Of a stretch of 64,000 nt of DNA, positions 36,530 through 45,597 are shown in pieces. The stretch's first letter is position 1. Each line of letters starts with the position of its first letter. Source of the stretch: Planctomycetota bacterium (GTDB lineage Bacteria; Planctomycetota; B15-G4); assembly GCA_029259745.1 (NCBI GenBank), contig JAJDEO010000028.1:124001-188000 (forward strand). The letters run 5' to 3'. The translations under genes and the position numbers were made by a program. The notes beneath the pieces are model-generated. The model searched no databases. It was not told the origin of the DNA and was given only the letters and a program-made list of their open reading frames with translations.

Positions 36530-38806
36530 ATGAATGACGCCTCGACAGTCCGCCATTCGTGGCGGTTGCTCAATACGTGCGCAGCGCCGCTCTTCGCGCT
36601 CCTGGTCGCTTTGGTGTGCCTCGGATCGGATGCGAGCGCGCTGGATGCCAACGACAAGCTCGCGGCCAAGATCGCGAAGCTGGAGGCCAAGATCGACGTC
36701 GCTGCCGCAAAGCAGTCGGACGTCGAAGCCGACCTCGCTCAGACGCAATCGGATTTGAGCGCGGCCCAGATCGCCCTCGGGGCGGCGCAGGCGCTGCCCG
36801 AGACCACGCCCGAAGAGGCCAAGGCCAAGAAGAAGGCCGTCGGGTCGGCGAAGAAGGCTCACAAGAAGGCGACCAAGCGCGTCGCCAAGCTCAGCAAGCG
36901 GGTGGGCAAGCTCATCGTCAAGCAGGGCAAGCTCGCCGAGAAGATCAGCATGCTCGACCCTGGCGGCGATGAGGACGAGGTCGTGCCGCCGGTCGTGTCG
37001 GCGAGTGCCGGCGTCGAACAGGTGATCGTCAGTTGGTCGAACGTCTCCGACGCCGTGGGCTACAAGCTCATGTCATCGACGGAGGACGGCGCAGATCTCG
37101 CGGTCGACGGCGCGATCGTCGACGGCGTCTCCAGTCCCTACACGCACACGGGCCTGGTCGGCGGGGTGCCGATCACCTACGCCGTCGCGGCCGTGATGCC
37201 GTCGGGCGCGCTCGTGGCGTCGGCCGTCGTCTCCGTGACACCCGTACCGCTCGTGACGGCTCCCGAGAATCTCACCGCGATCGCCGGCATCGGCGTCGTG
37301 ACGTTCACGTGGGACGAGACGACGGTCGGCGCAACGCACACGCTGCACTGGAGCGTCGATGCGGGCGCCAGTCTCTCCGATGCACCGTCGGTCCAGGACG
37401 TCGAGAGCCCCTACGTGCTTGCGGGCCTCACGCCAGGCGTCGCCGTGTTCGCCGTGGTGACGGCCAAGGGCTCCGTCGGCCCCAAGAGCCAGCCGTCGAA
37501 CGTCGCCAGCGCCACCCCGCTCGCCAACGAGGCGAGCAGCTACGACCCCGAGTGGGCGACGGTCACGCCCGTGCTCGACGTCGTCTTCAACCATGACCCC
37601 GGGCTCAACGACAAGCAGAACGGCAACGCGTTGCGCACGGCCGTGAACGGCCTGCAGCCCGGCCACCGTCTCCTGATCGGCGACGGACGCTACGAGTTCC
37701 TGAGCCCGCTCAGCATCGAAGTCTCGGGGACGCTCGACGATCCCATCTGGATCGAGGCGGCGCCCGGCGCGGCACCGCTCCTCGAGCGCGCCGACATCGA
37801 CGCCGGTCTCGTCACGGTCGGCACGCAAGGCTCGACGCCGGCGTCGCGCTACGTCGCGATCCGCGGCCTCGAGCTCGTCGGTGGCGATGTCGCCCTGCGC
37901 GTCCACAAGGCCACGCAGATCTGGATCGACGACATGCACATGCACGACACGGGCGGCGGTGTCGTCGCCACGACCGAGCATGCCGACAACCTGCACATCA
38001 CGCGCAATCACATCCACGACACGGTCTCGTGGGGCGAGGGCATCAAGCTCGGTCAGACGACGCCCAATCGCCGCGTCACCGAGTCGGTCGTCGCGCTCAA
38101 CCACATCCACGACACGACGGCCGCCACGCAGGGCGACGGCATCGACATCAAGTGGCAGTCGCACAGCAACTGGATCGTCGGCAACATCATCCACCACACG
38201 AAGTACCCCTGCATCATCTTCCTCGGGACGCAGGGCAACCCGATCAACGTCTTCGAACGCAACGTCGCGTATCACTCCGAAGACAACGTCATGCAGGCCG
38301 AGGCCGGCGATGCGCTCGTGCTCAACAACCTGCTCGTCGGTCCGGCGGGCAACAAGGTCTTCGACTCGTCGCACAACAAGTCAGACCTCGAGAACCTCTA
38401 CGTCGTGCACAACACGCTCTGGGACGAGGGCGGCCGAGGTGCCGGTCTGTACGCGTGGGACGGCCAGCCGAACCTCGTGTTCGCGAACAACGTCATCTAC
38501 GTGAAGACGGTGAGTTCGGGCAGCTTCGCGATCGCCTACACCGACATCTACTCGGGTGGCACGCTGTCGGGGAACATGATCCTCGGCCCCGTGAAGAACG
38601 GTCCGACGGGCTACACGACGGGGATCGGCCTGACCGATTTCGTCAACGTCCCGAACTGGGGTTACACCTACGACTCGCCGCTCGACTTCCGCCCTTCGCC
38701 GACCGGCGCGCTTATTGGCAGCGGCGACCACGGCTACGCAGTGGGCACGGACATCACGGGCCAGGCACGCGAACTCCCGCTCGAGCCCGGCTGCTTCGAC
38801 GGTTGA
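36530..38806 (+). CDS. Secreted coiled-coil / Fn3-like / right-handed beta-helix protein
   Basis: 758 aa; ATG 36530 is preferred to an in-frame TTG 9 bp earlier. A long signal peptide ends near SDASALD. Residues about 40-140 are a lysine/alanine-rich heptad coiled coil ([40 protein letters not shown]). Two fibronectin III-like beta domains follow ([35 protein letters not shown]). Residues about 350-740 form a parallel beta-helix with pectate-lyase-like or CBM-containing style coils ([60 protein letters not shown]). It could be a polysaccharide lyase or a carbohydrate-binding adhesin. I cannot pick out catalytic residues with confidence. No close operon partner. Confidence 0.85.
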   Translation: MNDASTVRHSWRLLNTCAAPLFALLVALVCLGSDASALDANDKLAAKIAKLEAKIDVAAAKQSDVEADLAQTQSDLSAAQIALGAAQALPETTPEEAKAKKKAVGSAKKAHKKATKRVAKLSKRVGKLIVKQGKLAEKISMLDPGGDEDEVVPPVVSASAGVEQVIVSWSNVSDAVGYKLMSSTEDGADLAVDGAIVDGVSSPYTHTGLVGGVPITYAVAAVMPSGALVASAVVSVTPVPLVTAPENLTAIAGIGVVTFTWDETTVGATHTLHWSVDAGASLSDAPSVQDVESPYVLAGLTPGVAVFAVVTAKGSVGPKSQPSNVASATPLANEASSYDPEWATVTPVLDVVFNHDPGLNDKQNGNALRTAVNGLQPGHRLLIGDGRYEFLSPLSIEVSGTLDDPIWIEAAPGAAPLLERADIDAGLVTVGTQGSTPASRYVAIRGLELVGGDVALRVHKATQIWIDDMHMHDTGGGVVATTEHADNLHITRNHIHDTVSWGEGIKLGQTTPNRRVTESVVALNHIHDTTAATQGDGIDIKWQSHSNWIVGNIIHHTKYPCIIFLGTQGNPINVFERNVAYHSEDNVMQAEAGDALVLNNLLVGPAGNKVFDSSHNKSDLENLYVVHNTLWDEGGRGAGLYAWDGQPNLVFANNVIYVKTVSSGSFAIAYTDIYSGGTLSGNMILGPVKNGPTGYTTGIGLTDFVNVPNWGYTYDSPLDFRPSPTGALIGSGDHGYAVGTDITGQARELPLEPGCFDG

Positions 38807-38950
38807 GTCGCACGGCCCGGCGATGCGCCGTGCAAGCGGACGCACGGCACCGGCTCGTCGGAGGTCGACGGGGTTTGCTGTTGTGTCTGGCGCGCGTGCC
38901 GAGCTGCGTCTACCGTGTTCGTCCCACTCGTCGCAAAAAGGAGGTGCGCC

Positions 38951-39196
38951 ATGGCACGCTACGATGAAGACCGTCCCTGCTTTCGAGATCACACGTAAAC
39001 GTCGCAAGGGTTTCCCGAGCGAAACGCACGTGAAGCGTGGCGACCGCGTCGTTCACGGGAACAAGGAGCTGGTCGAGAAGCTCGGCCGAAACGATCCCTG
39101 TCCCTGCGGCTCCAACCGCCGCTTTCAAGCGGTGCTGTCTCGCGTCAGGCCGCTTTTGACGGCGTCCTGAGAGACCACTATCGACGTGATCGGTAG
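38951..39196 (+). pseudogene. SEC-C metal-binding motif protein requiring three +1 frame shifts
   Basis: AAGGAGG at 38938-38944 sits 6 nt before the ATG at 38951, an excellent start, yet the frame ends after 15 codons. Skipping one base after each TTT at 38981-38983, 39123-39125 and 39154-39156 yields a continuous ~81-aa protein. It begins [18 protein letters not shown], continues [19 protein letters not shown] and reaches [18 protein letters not shown], the full SEC-C zinc motif (C-x-C-x8-C-C spacing restored). It then runs [16 protein letters not shown] to a TAG at 39194-39196. SEC-C motifs bind zinc, as in the SecA C-terminus. Homopolymer insertion errors, a decayed gene, or real +1 frameshifting at UUU-pyrimidine are all possible. 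The uninterrupted reading around each site shows the gene was recently intact. Confidence 0.75.
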
Positions 39197-39371
39197 GCGA
39201 TGTTGCGCGAAGCGGTCGGGCCCCACGGGTTCGACCGCTTCTGCATGTCGAGGAGCTTCGCGCGCCGGCACACGCAGTTTGCCGCGTTGGATGTCGACGG
39301 GGTGGATGTCAGCGGGTCGGTCAACGGCAGACTGATATGCTCGGGCCTCGTTCCCCCCGACGAGGCGTGCC

Positions 39372-39995
39372 TTGCGGAAGAAGACCGTCGTGATCACCGG
39401 GCTGCTGTTCGCCGTGCCGCTGGCGGTGCTGTGGGGCATCGTGCCGATGGTGCAGGGCGCGCGACGTCAGGACGCGCTGCGTTCGAGCGATCCGGCGGTC
39501 GTTGCACGGGCGATCAAGGAGATGATGGCGTCGGGCACGTCGTACGAGGATGGTGCGTTGCGCGACTACGACCGAACTCACCCGCTCTGTGCGCTGGACG
39601 TCGAGCACGGTGTCGGTGTGCTCGCGGTGGCCGACGAGATCGGAACCGTGTACGAGCTGTCTGTCGCGCCGTCGCCGATGATGGTTCGCGTCGGTGATGG
39701 CGACTTGGTCGAGGCGAGCGCCGAGATCTACGCAGCGATGATGGCCGCGAGGAAGGGACGGTCGGTGAGCTGGCTGGCCAGCACGTCTTGCGGGAGTCCT
39801 GTCGAGGGCGCCCACCGCGTGAGCGAGGGCTCGACGGTGAGCTTCGTGGTGAAGCTGCGCGACGAGACGCGTGCACCAAGGTTGTTCGTCAGTGGCTTCG
39901 ACGGCGATCTGCGCACCGAGAACTACGTCACGCACGCAACCCACGAGCAGCTCGCGGCATGGCGTCAGTACGCCGACTGGCCGACCGGGTGGTGA
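39372..39995 (+). CDS. Membrane-anchored protein of unknown function
   Basis: 207 aa from a TTG start (a GTG seven codons later is an alternative). Residues about 6-26 form one transmembrane or signal-anchor helix (VVITGLLFAVPLAVLWGIVP), followed by a mainly extracytoplasmic domain with a short helix (DPAVVARAIKEMM) and later beta-rich segments (STVSFVVKLRDETRAPRLFV). Two cysteines (CALDVEHG and STSCGSPVEG) could pair. I recognise no family. It lies 175 bp after the SEC-C gene and 113 bp before the FG-GAP gene, each with its own apparent start signals. Confidence 0.65.
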   Translation: MRKKTVVITGLLFAVPLAVLWGIVPMVQGARRQDALRSSDPAVVARAIKEMMASGTSYEDGALRDYDRTHPLCALDVEHGVGVLAVADEIGTVYELSVAPSPMMVRVGDGDLVEASAEIYAAMMAARKGRSVSWLASTSCGSPVEGAHRVSEGSTVSFVVKLRDETRAPRLFVSGFDGDLRTENYVTHATHEQLAAWRQYADWPTGW

Positions 39996-40108
39996 GCCGC
40001 ATCGCTGCGGAGTGACGGCAGAACGCACGGCTTCTGCGATCGCCCCAACGCGTTCAACATGCCTGCGGTACCCTGGGCGGCGTCCCTTCTCGCTCCGGAG
40101 GAAGCCGC

Positions 40109-41626
40109 ATGGGTCGCCATCTTGAGTCGTGTCTGTTGACGGCCTGCGCCGTCCTCTCGGCCGCAACGCTGTCCTCGGCGCAATGCTCGTTCGACGAGCG
40201 CCTGAAGATCCTCCCGAGCGACGGTGCCCAGGGCGACACGTACGGGAGTGCGATCGCGGCCGATGGCGACGTCGTCGTCGTCGGGTCGCCGCTCGCCGAC
40301 GGCACGCACGCCAACTCCGGCGCGGCCTACGTGTATCGCCGGACGGCGGGTGTCTGGAGCGAAGACGCCGTGCTCGCGCACGAAGACCCGCAGGCCTTCG
40401 ACGACTACGGCATCTCCGTCGATGTCGAAGGCGACGTCATCGTCGTCGGCGCCTTCTTCGACGATGGCATCGAGCTCGACGACGGCTCGGCGTTCGTCTA
40501 CCGCTACGACGGCAGCACCTGGCAGCAGGAGCAGAAGCTCACAGCCAGCGACCCTGCCTTTGGTGATCGCTTCGGACGCTCGGTCGTGATCGAGGGCAAC
40601 TGGATCGCCGTGAGCGCCTATCGCAGCGACGATCTCGGCGCCGACTCGGGCTCGGTCTACCTGTTCGAGTTCGACGGCGCGACGTGGGTCGAGAAGCAGC
40701 GCGTGTTCGCGAGCGACGGCGCAGCCGGCGACCTCTTCGGCGTCGACGTCGCGATGAGCGCCGACACGCTGCTCGTCGGTTCGTACTTTGACGACACCAC
40801 GCAGATCGACGCCGGCTCCGGCTACGTCTTCCGCTACGACGGCGCGAACTGGATCGAAGAGCAGAAGCTCGTCGCGCTCGACGCCGAAGCCGAAGACCAG
40901 CTCGGCGCCACGGTGTCGATCGACGGCAACACGGCCGTGCTCGGTTCGTACGGAGACAACGTCGCCGGCGACAACTCGGGCTCGGTCTACGTCTACGAGT
41001 TCATCGGCGGCGCGTGGGTCTTCATCGAGGAACTCGTTGCCAGCGATGCCTCACCGGCAGACGAGTTTGGCTGGAGCGTCTCGTTGAAAGGGAAGGTCCT
41101 CGCCGTCGGCGCCTATCGCGACAACCACACCGTTCACGAGGGCGGCGCGGCCTACATCTATCGCCGCCTCGGGCACAACTGGATCGAGGAGACGAAGCTC
41201 GAAGCCAGCGATGTGGAGGCGAAGGACTGGTTCGCCTCCGCGGTCTCGATCGCGGGCGACGACCTTTGGATCGGCGCGATGAAGACCGACGACGACGGAA
41301 CCGACTCGGGCTCGGCGTACCTCTTCGACATCCGCTCGCTCGGGCTCGACGCCGACCCGCTGAGCGTCGCGGCCGGGCAGACCCTGACGTTGTCGACGGC
41401 GGCGGGGGCGCCGGGCAGTCTCGCGGCCCTCTTCGTCGTCGGCGTGGGCGCGACGCCGGTCTTCTACACCGTCACGACGATGCCCTTTGACGGCGATTGC
41501 ACGATGGACGTGCCGATCGTGATCCCACCCGGATTCGCGGGCATCGAAGCGAGCTTCCAGTCGTACGGCTACATCGCGACGGGCAAGCTCACCTCCAGCA
41601 ATGTCGTCACCGTCAGCTTGCTCTGA
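40109..41626 (+). CDS. Secreted FG-GAP (integrin-like) repeat protein
   Basis: 505 aa. GGAGGAAG at 40097-40104 supports the ATG at 40109; the signal peptide ends LSSAQC. Seven regular ~50-residue FG-GAP repeats follow, each with G-D-x-(F/Y)-G-x-(S/A)-V and V-(V/L)-V-G-(S/A)-(Y/F) and an aromatic Y-x-Y/F-x-G-x-x-W hairpin (GDRFGRSVVIEGNWIAVSAY, GDLFGVDVAMSADTLLVGSY), a seven-bladed integrin-alpha type propeller. The last ~90 residues (LSVAAGQTLTLSTAAGAPGS onward) form a beta domain related to those in the proteins at 17190 and 35603 rather than to the TTP-ending module. It is convergent with the alpha/beta hydrolase, 27 bp away. Probable surface adhesion role. Confidence 0.9.
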   Translation: MGRHLESCLLTACAVLSAATLSSAQCSFDERLKILPSDGAQGDTYGSAIAADGDVVVVGSPLADGTHANSGAAYVYRRTAGVWSEDAVLAHEDPQAFDDYGISVDVEGDVIVVGAFFDDGIELDDGSAFVYRYDGSTWQQEQKLTASDPAFGDRFGRSVVIEGNWIAVSAYRSDDLGADSGSVYLFEFDGATWVEKQRVFASDGAAGDLFGVDVAMSADTLLVGSYFDDTTQIDAGSGYVFRYDGANWIEEQKLVALDAEAEDQLGATVSIDGNTAVLGSYGDNVAGDNSGSVYVYEFIGGAWVFIEELVASDASPADEFGWSVSLKGKVLAVGAYRDNHTVHEGGAAYIYRRLGHNWIEETKLEASDVEAKDWFASAVSIAGDDLWIGAMKTDDDGTDSGSAYLFDIRSLGLDADPLSVAAGQTLTLSTAAGAPGSLAALFVVGVGATPVFYTVTTMPFDGDCTMDVPIVIPPGFAGIEASFQSYGYIATGKLTSSNVVTVSLL

Positions 41627-41653
41627 TGCGCGCGGCCGCCGTTTCGCGGCGCG

Positions 41654-42649
41654 TCAGTCCTTCTTCCACTGACCGACGGGCACGCCGCCCATGCCGAAGA
41701 CCTCGAGCGTCCATTTGACGACCAGGCGGTTGTTCTTCTCGGGCAGGTTCACGACGCGGCGCAGTTGCAACGATTCTGCCGCCACGTCGGGGTAGCAGGC
41801 ACGCAGCATGCCGTGCAGCGACTCCATCATCCCGGGGTCGTGCGGATCGGCGTAGGGCGGGATGCCCGTGTGCTGAGCGTAGCGCGAGCAGACGGGGGCC
41901 GTGTAGTCGCGCGGGATGTTGCAGACCATCTGCGCGATCGACACCGACTCGAGGAAGGCCGGCGGGACCTGGAACAGAAACTCGTAGCCGAAGAAGTCAG
42001 CCGGGAACGTCGGGATCATCAGCGTCCAGTCGGCGAGCGCGGCGAAGTTGATCCACCCGAGCGGGCGCGTCGAGATCTGTTCCTCGGGCGTGCCCAGCGG
42101 GTCGGCGAGGTCATCGCCGTACGTCACCCAACCGGAGATGATCGACCCGGCCGACTGTCCCCAGAGCACGAGGCGCTCGGGGTCGATGTCGTACGTCGAG
42201 GCGTTGAAGCGCACGTGTTGGATAGCGCGGGCGACGTCGTCGCGGTGGGCCGGGTAGGCGAAGCCAGGATAGGGCCGATAGTTGATCGAGATGACGGTGA
42301 TGCCGTGCGTCACCATCATCCAGAGGATGTCGAGCTGTGCCTGCTGGACGTCGTCCTTGTCGCCGCCGGTCTGGGGTGAGCCCCCGTGGACGTAGATGAC
42401 GACGGGCGTCGGGCCCTGGGCGCCGATCGCGGGGTACCAGTCGAGATTGAGCTCGGGGTGGTACGTGGCGTAGGGGATGTCGAGGACGACGGGCGGAATC
42501 GCATCGGCCTGGAGTGGCACGGGCGCGGCGGGGTTCGTCGCGGCGCCGGCCGGAGCGGGCACGACGAGAGCCAGCGCGACGACAGCCAGCGCGGCGATCA
42601 AGCCCACTCGCGCGGACAGTTCCGATGTCTTGCCTTGGTGACGATCCAT
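41654..42649 (-). CDS. Exported alpha/beta hydrolase (esterase/lipase-like)
   Basis: 331 aa; the ATG at 42649 has GGGAGAG upstream and is preferred over 42664. The leader SARVGLIAALAVVALALVVP ends PAPAGAA. The oxyanion-hole motif is VIYVHGGSP and the nucleophile elbow is L-W-G-Q-S-A-G-S, matching the carboxylesterase/BD-FAE and HSL-like families. The acid and His are not securely placed; a His near LESVS or DPHDPGMMESLHGML is a candidate. Four cysteines in the C-terminal third could form disulfides, consistent with export. It likely cleaves short acyl or carbohydrate esters. It is divergent from the acetylation operon. Confidence 0.85.
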   Translation of the reverse strand: MDRHQGKTSELSARVGLIAALAVVALALVVPAPAGAATNPAAPVPLQADAIPPVVLDIPYATYHPELNLDWYPAIGAQGPTPVVIYVHGGSPQTGGDKDDVQQAQLDILWMMVTHGITVISINYRPYPGFAYPAHRDDVARAIQHVRFNASTYDIDPERLVLWGQSAGSIISGWVTYGDDLADPLGTPEEQISTRPLGWINFAALADWTLMIPTFPADFFGYEFLFQVPPAFLESVSIAQMVCNIPRDYTAPVCSRYAQHTGIPPYADPHDPGMMESLHGMLRACYPDVAAESLQLRRVVNLPEKNNRLVVKWTLEVFGMGGVPVGQWKKD

Positions 42650-42937
42650 GCTCGGCTCTCCCATTCTGATCCGCTTCCTCGCGCGCGCATCGCCGCGGTT
42701 GACGCCTCCACTCTATCAGGGCTGTCGAAGTCCCACCCGACCTGCTGCGGCTGGGTTCGACGGGAGTCTGCGCGGGGGGCGTCGGCGAGACCCGCTGCGC
42801 GGCGGAGGTTGCGTTCGACGCAAGACGATCGGCTCGGGCGCGTCCGCCGGTAGGCCATCACGCGAAGAGCGGGCTAGAATCGACACGCTCGGGTCGGAAG
42901 GATGCTGCCCGGTGTCTCGAACGCATGGGAGTGAACG

Positions 42938-44002
42938 ATGGCGGTGGCCGAGGGTGGGCCGGGAGCGACGCGAGCGTTGATGTTGGCCCTTCTGGCGTTC
43001 TTCCTCGGAACCGCGGGCGTGCGTCGTTGCGTTCCCGCGCCGGACGACTTCGTCGTCAGCGACAAGCTCGCGTGGTACGCCGAGCACGCTGCCGACTACG
43101 ACACCGTCATCATCGGATCGAGTCGCACGTACCGCGGCCTCGTCCCCGCCGTCATCGAGCGCCGTCTCGAACGCCTGGGGCATTCAGCGCGCATCTTCAA
43201 CATGGGTGCCCAGGGCCTCGGCGGCTTCGAGCAGCAGCACGTGATCGAGCAGGTGCTCGAACTCGGCGGCGAGCATCTCGAGCGCGTCGTCATCGAAGAG
43301 CGCGGGTGGCCGCCGTTCATTCCGTCGTTCAATCGCAAGACGCAGCGTGCCGTCGGCTGGCACGATCCGCTCGACACGGTGCGCGCCGTCGCCGCATCGC
43401 TGCGCCTGTCGCCCGACGAGGGTGACAGCACCGAGTTGGCCCTGATGCACCTGGGGATGTTCGCCCGCTGGATCGGCAACTACGGACAAGGGTGGCGCAT
43501 CGTGCGGCACCAGATCGGCCGTGACCCCGAACCGCTGATGACGGACGCCGAGTTTGCCGAGCACGCGGGCTGGCGCTCGCTCGAGATGGAGCAGGCGGCG
43601 GGGGACGTGGGTGCCACGCGTCGGCGCGAACTGTTCCTCGAGCAGCTGTCGGAGTACGAAACGGCCGTCAAGCTCTTGAGGATCGAGAACCGTCAGGAGG
43701 GCGATCGCGACGCGTATGACCTGGCGTCCCTGCGTCGCCAGATCGCGAGCGTGCAGTCGCTCGGTCTCGACGTCGTGCACGTCCTCCCGCCCGGGCTCGA
43801 CTCGACGCCCACGGTCTTCGCGCTCGACGCCGACGGTGCCTTCCCGCTGCTCATCGCCTTCAACAACCCCGCCAAGTACCCGCGCCTCTATCGTCCCGAG
43901 ATGCGTTTCGACGACGAGCACCTCGCCGAGAACGGCGCCGCGGAGTTGAGCGGCCTGTTCGCCGTCGCTCTTCACGAGCGCCTCCTCCAGGACGAGCCCT
44001 GA
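42938..44002 (+). CDS. AlgJ/AlgX-like membrane-anchored SGNH protein
   Basis: 354 aa with GGAG before the ATG. One N-terminal signal-anchor (LMLALLAFFLGTAGV) precedes an SGNH-like domain: block I is TVIIGSSRTYRGL with Ser61, and a C-terminal F-D-D-E-H-L-x-E-N-G supplies a candidate D-x-x-H. Proteins of this kind work next to MBOAT acyltransferases, moving or attaching acetyl groups to exopolysaccharide (AlgJ/AlgX in alginate) outside the inner membrane. The stop is 4 bp before the MBOAT start, so translation is almost certainly coupled. I avoid a gene symbol because the polysaccharide is unknown. Confidence 0.85.
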   Translation: MAVAEGGPGATRALMLALLAFFLGTAGVRRCVPAPDDFVVSDKLAWYAEHAADYDTVIIGSSRTYRGLVPAVIERRLERLGHSARIFNMGAQGLGGFEQQHVIEQVLELGGEHLERVVIEERGWPPFIPSFNRKTQRAVGWHDPLDTVRAVAASLRLSPDEGDSTELALMHLGMFARWIGNYGQGWRIVRHQIGRDPEPLMTDAEFAEHAGWRSLEMEQAAGDVGATRRRELFLEQLSEYETAVKLLRIENRQEGDRDAYDLASLRRQIASVQSLGLDVVHVLPPGLDSTPTVFALDADGAFPLLIAFNNPAKYPRLYRPEMRFDDEHLAENGAAELSGLFAVALHERLLQDEP

Positions 44003-44006
44003 CCGC

Positions 44007-45407
44007 GTGCTCTTCACCGAAGCCCTCTTCATCGCGTTCTTCCTGGTTGCCTTTGGCGTCCACTGGCTGCTGCCCATCGGGCGACCGCGGCGCGCGTGGT
44101 TGCTGGCCTGCAGCTACGTCTTCTACGCGGGTTGGAAGTGGGAGTTCCTCGGGCTGATCATCGCCTCGACCGTGCTCGACTACTCGGTCGGGCTCGCGCT
44201 GGCGAAGCACCGCGAATCGGTAAACGCCCGGCGCTGGCTCGTCGCGCTGAGCCTGGCGGGCAACCTCGGTGTGCTCGGGTTCTTCAAGTACTACGACTTC
44301 TTCGTCGTCGAAGGCGCGGCGCTGCTCGGCTTCCTCGGCTTCGACGTCGAGCCGACGACGCTGGGGCTGATCCTCCCGGTCGGCATCAGCTTCTACACGT
44401 TCCAGACGTTGTCCTACACGATCGACGTCGCACGCGGCCGGCTCGAGGCCACGCGCAACCTGCTCGACTTCGCGCTCTTCGTCGCCTTCTTCCCGCAGCT
44501 CGTCGCCGGCCCGATCGTCCGCGCGAGCGAGTTCCTCCCGCAGCTGATGGGCGACCGTGTCTGGGGTGACGTCGCGTGGCGTGCCAGCGCGTGGCGCTTC
44601 CTGAGCGGGTGGGTGAAGAAGGCGTGCATCGCAGACAACGTGGCGCTCGTGACGGACGCCGTCTACGGCGACCCCGGCGCCTACGACGCGACGTCGATGT
44701 GGCTCGCCGCGCTGCTGTACGCCGTCCAGGTCTACGCCGACTTCTCGGGCTACACGGACATGGCCATCGGCACGGCGGGGCTGCTCGGCTTCCGCCTGCC
44801 CGAGAACTTCAACTACCCTTACCTCTCGAAGAGCCTCACCGAGCTCTGGCAGCGCTGGCACATGACGCTGACGACGTGGTTCCGCGACTACGTCTACATC
44901 CCGCTCGGCGGAAACCGCAGCGGGCCCGTGCGCACGTACGTGAACCTCTTCTCGATCTTCTTACTCTGCGGACTCTGGCACGGCGCGGGCATCAACTACA
45001 TCGTGTGGGGCATCTTCAACGGCGTCTTCCTCATCGTCGAACGTGCCTTCCGTGGCCGCGGGAGAAACAGCCTGATCCTGCGCGTCCTCGGTCATCCCTA
45101 CACGCTCGTGCTCTGGCTGGCCGGCCTGACCATCTTCCGCACGACGTCGATGGAGAACGCGAGTGCGGCGCTGAAGAACCTGGCCTTCATGGGGGGGACG
45201 CCGACGGCCGAAGCACCGCACGCCGCCTGGTGGCTCGCCGTCCTTGGCTTCACGGTGATCCACCTCGCGCTGGCCGGGAACTGGTGGCACAAGATCGTGC
45301 GCCGGCTGCCGCTCGTCGTCGTCGACGTCGCCTATGGCCTGGCCTGGGCGATCGCCCTCCCGTTTGCCGCGGCCGACTACGCGCCGTTCGTCTACTTCCA
45401 GTTCTGA
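44007..45407 (+). CDS. MBOAT family O-acyltransferase (AlgI-like)
   Basis: 466-aa multi-pass inner-membrane protein starting at GTG. The hallmark sequences are present: WQRWHMTLTTWFRDYVYIPL with His285 and the catalytic-type LLCGLWHGAGINYIVWG with His325. LPVGISFYTFQTLSYTIDV and YADFSGYTDMAIG are also typical of the AlgI/DltB-like group. It transfers acyl groups, usually acetyl, across the membrane to envelope or exopolysaccharide. It forms a two-gene unit with the SGNH protein just upstream. Length and motif spacing are normal, so the enzyme looks intact. No glycan synthesis cluster is visible within this window. Confidence 0.95.
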   Translation: MLFTEALFIAFFLVAFGVHWLLPIGRPRRAWLLACSYVFYAGWKWEFLGLIIASTVLDYSVGLALAKHRESVNARRWLVALSLAGNLGVLGFFKYYDFFVVEGAALLGFLGFDVEPTTLGLILPVGISFYTFQTLSYTIDVARGRLEATRNLLDFALFVAFFPQLVAGPIVRASEFLPQLMGDRVWGDVAWRASAWRFLSGWVKKACIADNVALVTDAVYGDPGAYDATSMWLAALLYAVQVYADFSGYTDMAIGTAGLLGFRLPENFNYPYLSKSLTELWQRWHMTLTTWFRDYVYIPLGGNRSGPVRTYVNLFSIFLLCGLWHGAGINYIVWGIFNGVFLIVERAFRGRGRNSLILRVLGHPYTLVLWLAGLTIFRTTSMENASAALKNLAFMGGTPTAEAPHAAWWLAVLGFTVIHLALAGNWWHKIVRRLPLVVVDVAYGLAWAIALPFAAADYAPFVYFQF

Positions 45408-45597
45408 CGGACGTGGCGCGGGGCCATGCTCGGCTCCGAGCCGCCGGTCAAACGCGAGTTCGCCCCTCCCGAGGGACTCGGCCGTCGCAGCGACTCCGCG
45501 CGGCCGAGTGTTGCACCGCCGCGCTGAGATCGCCTCCAGAGCGTCTTGCGGCGTGCCGATGAGGACGTATTCCGCTCCTCTGTACGGCAGCTCTTCG

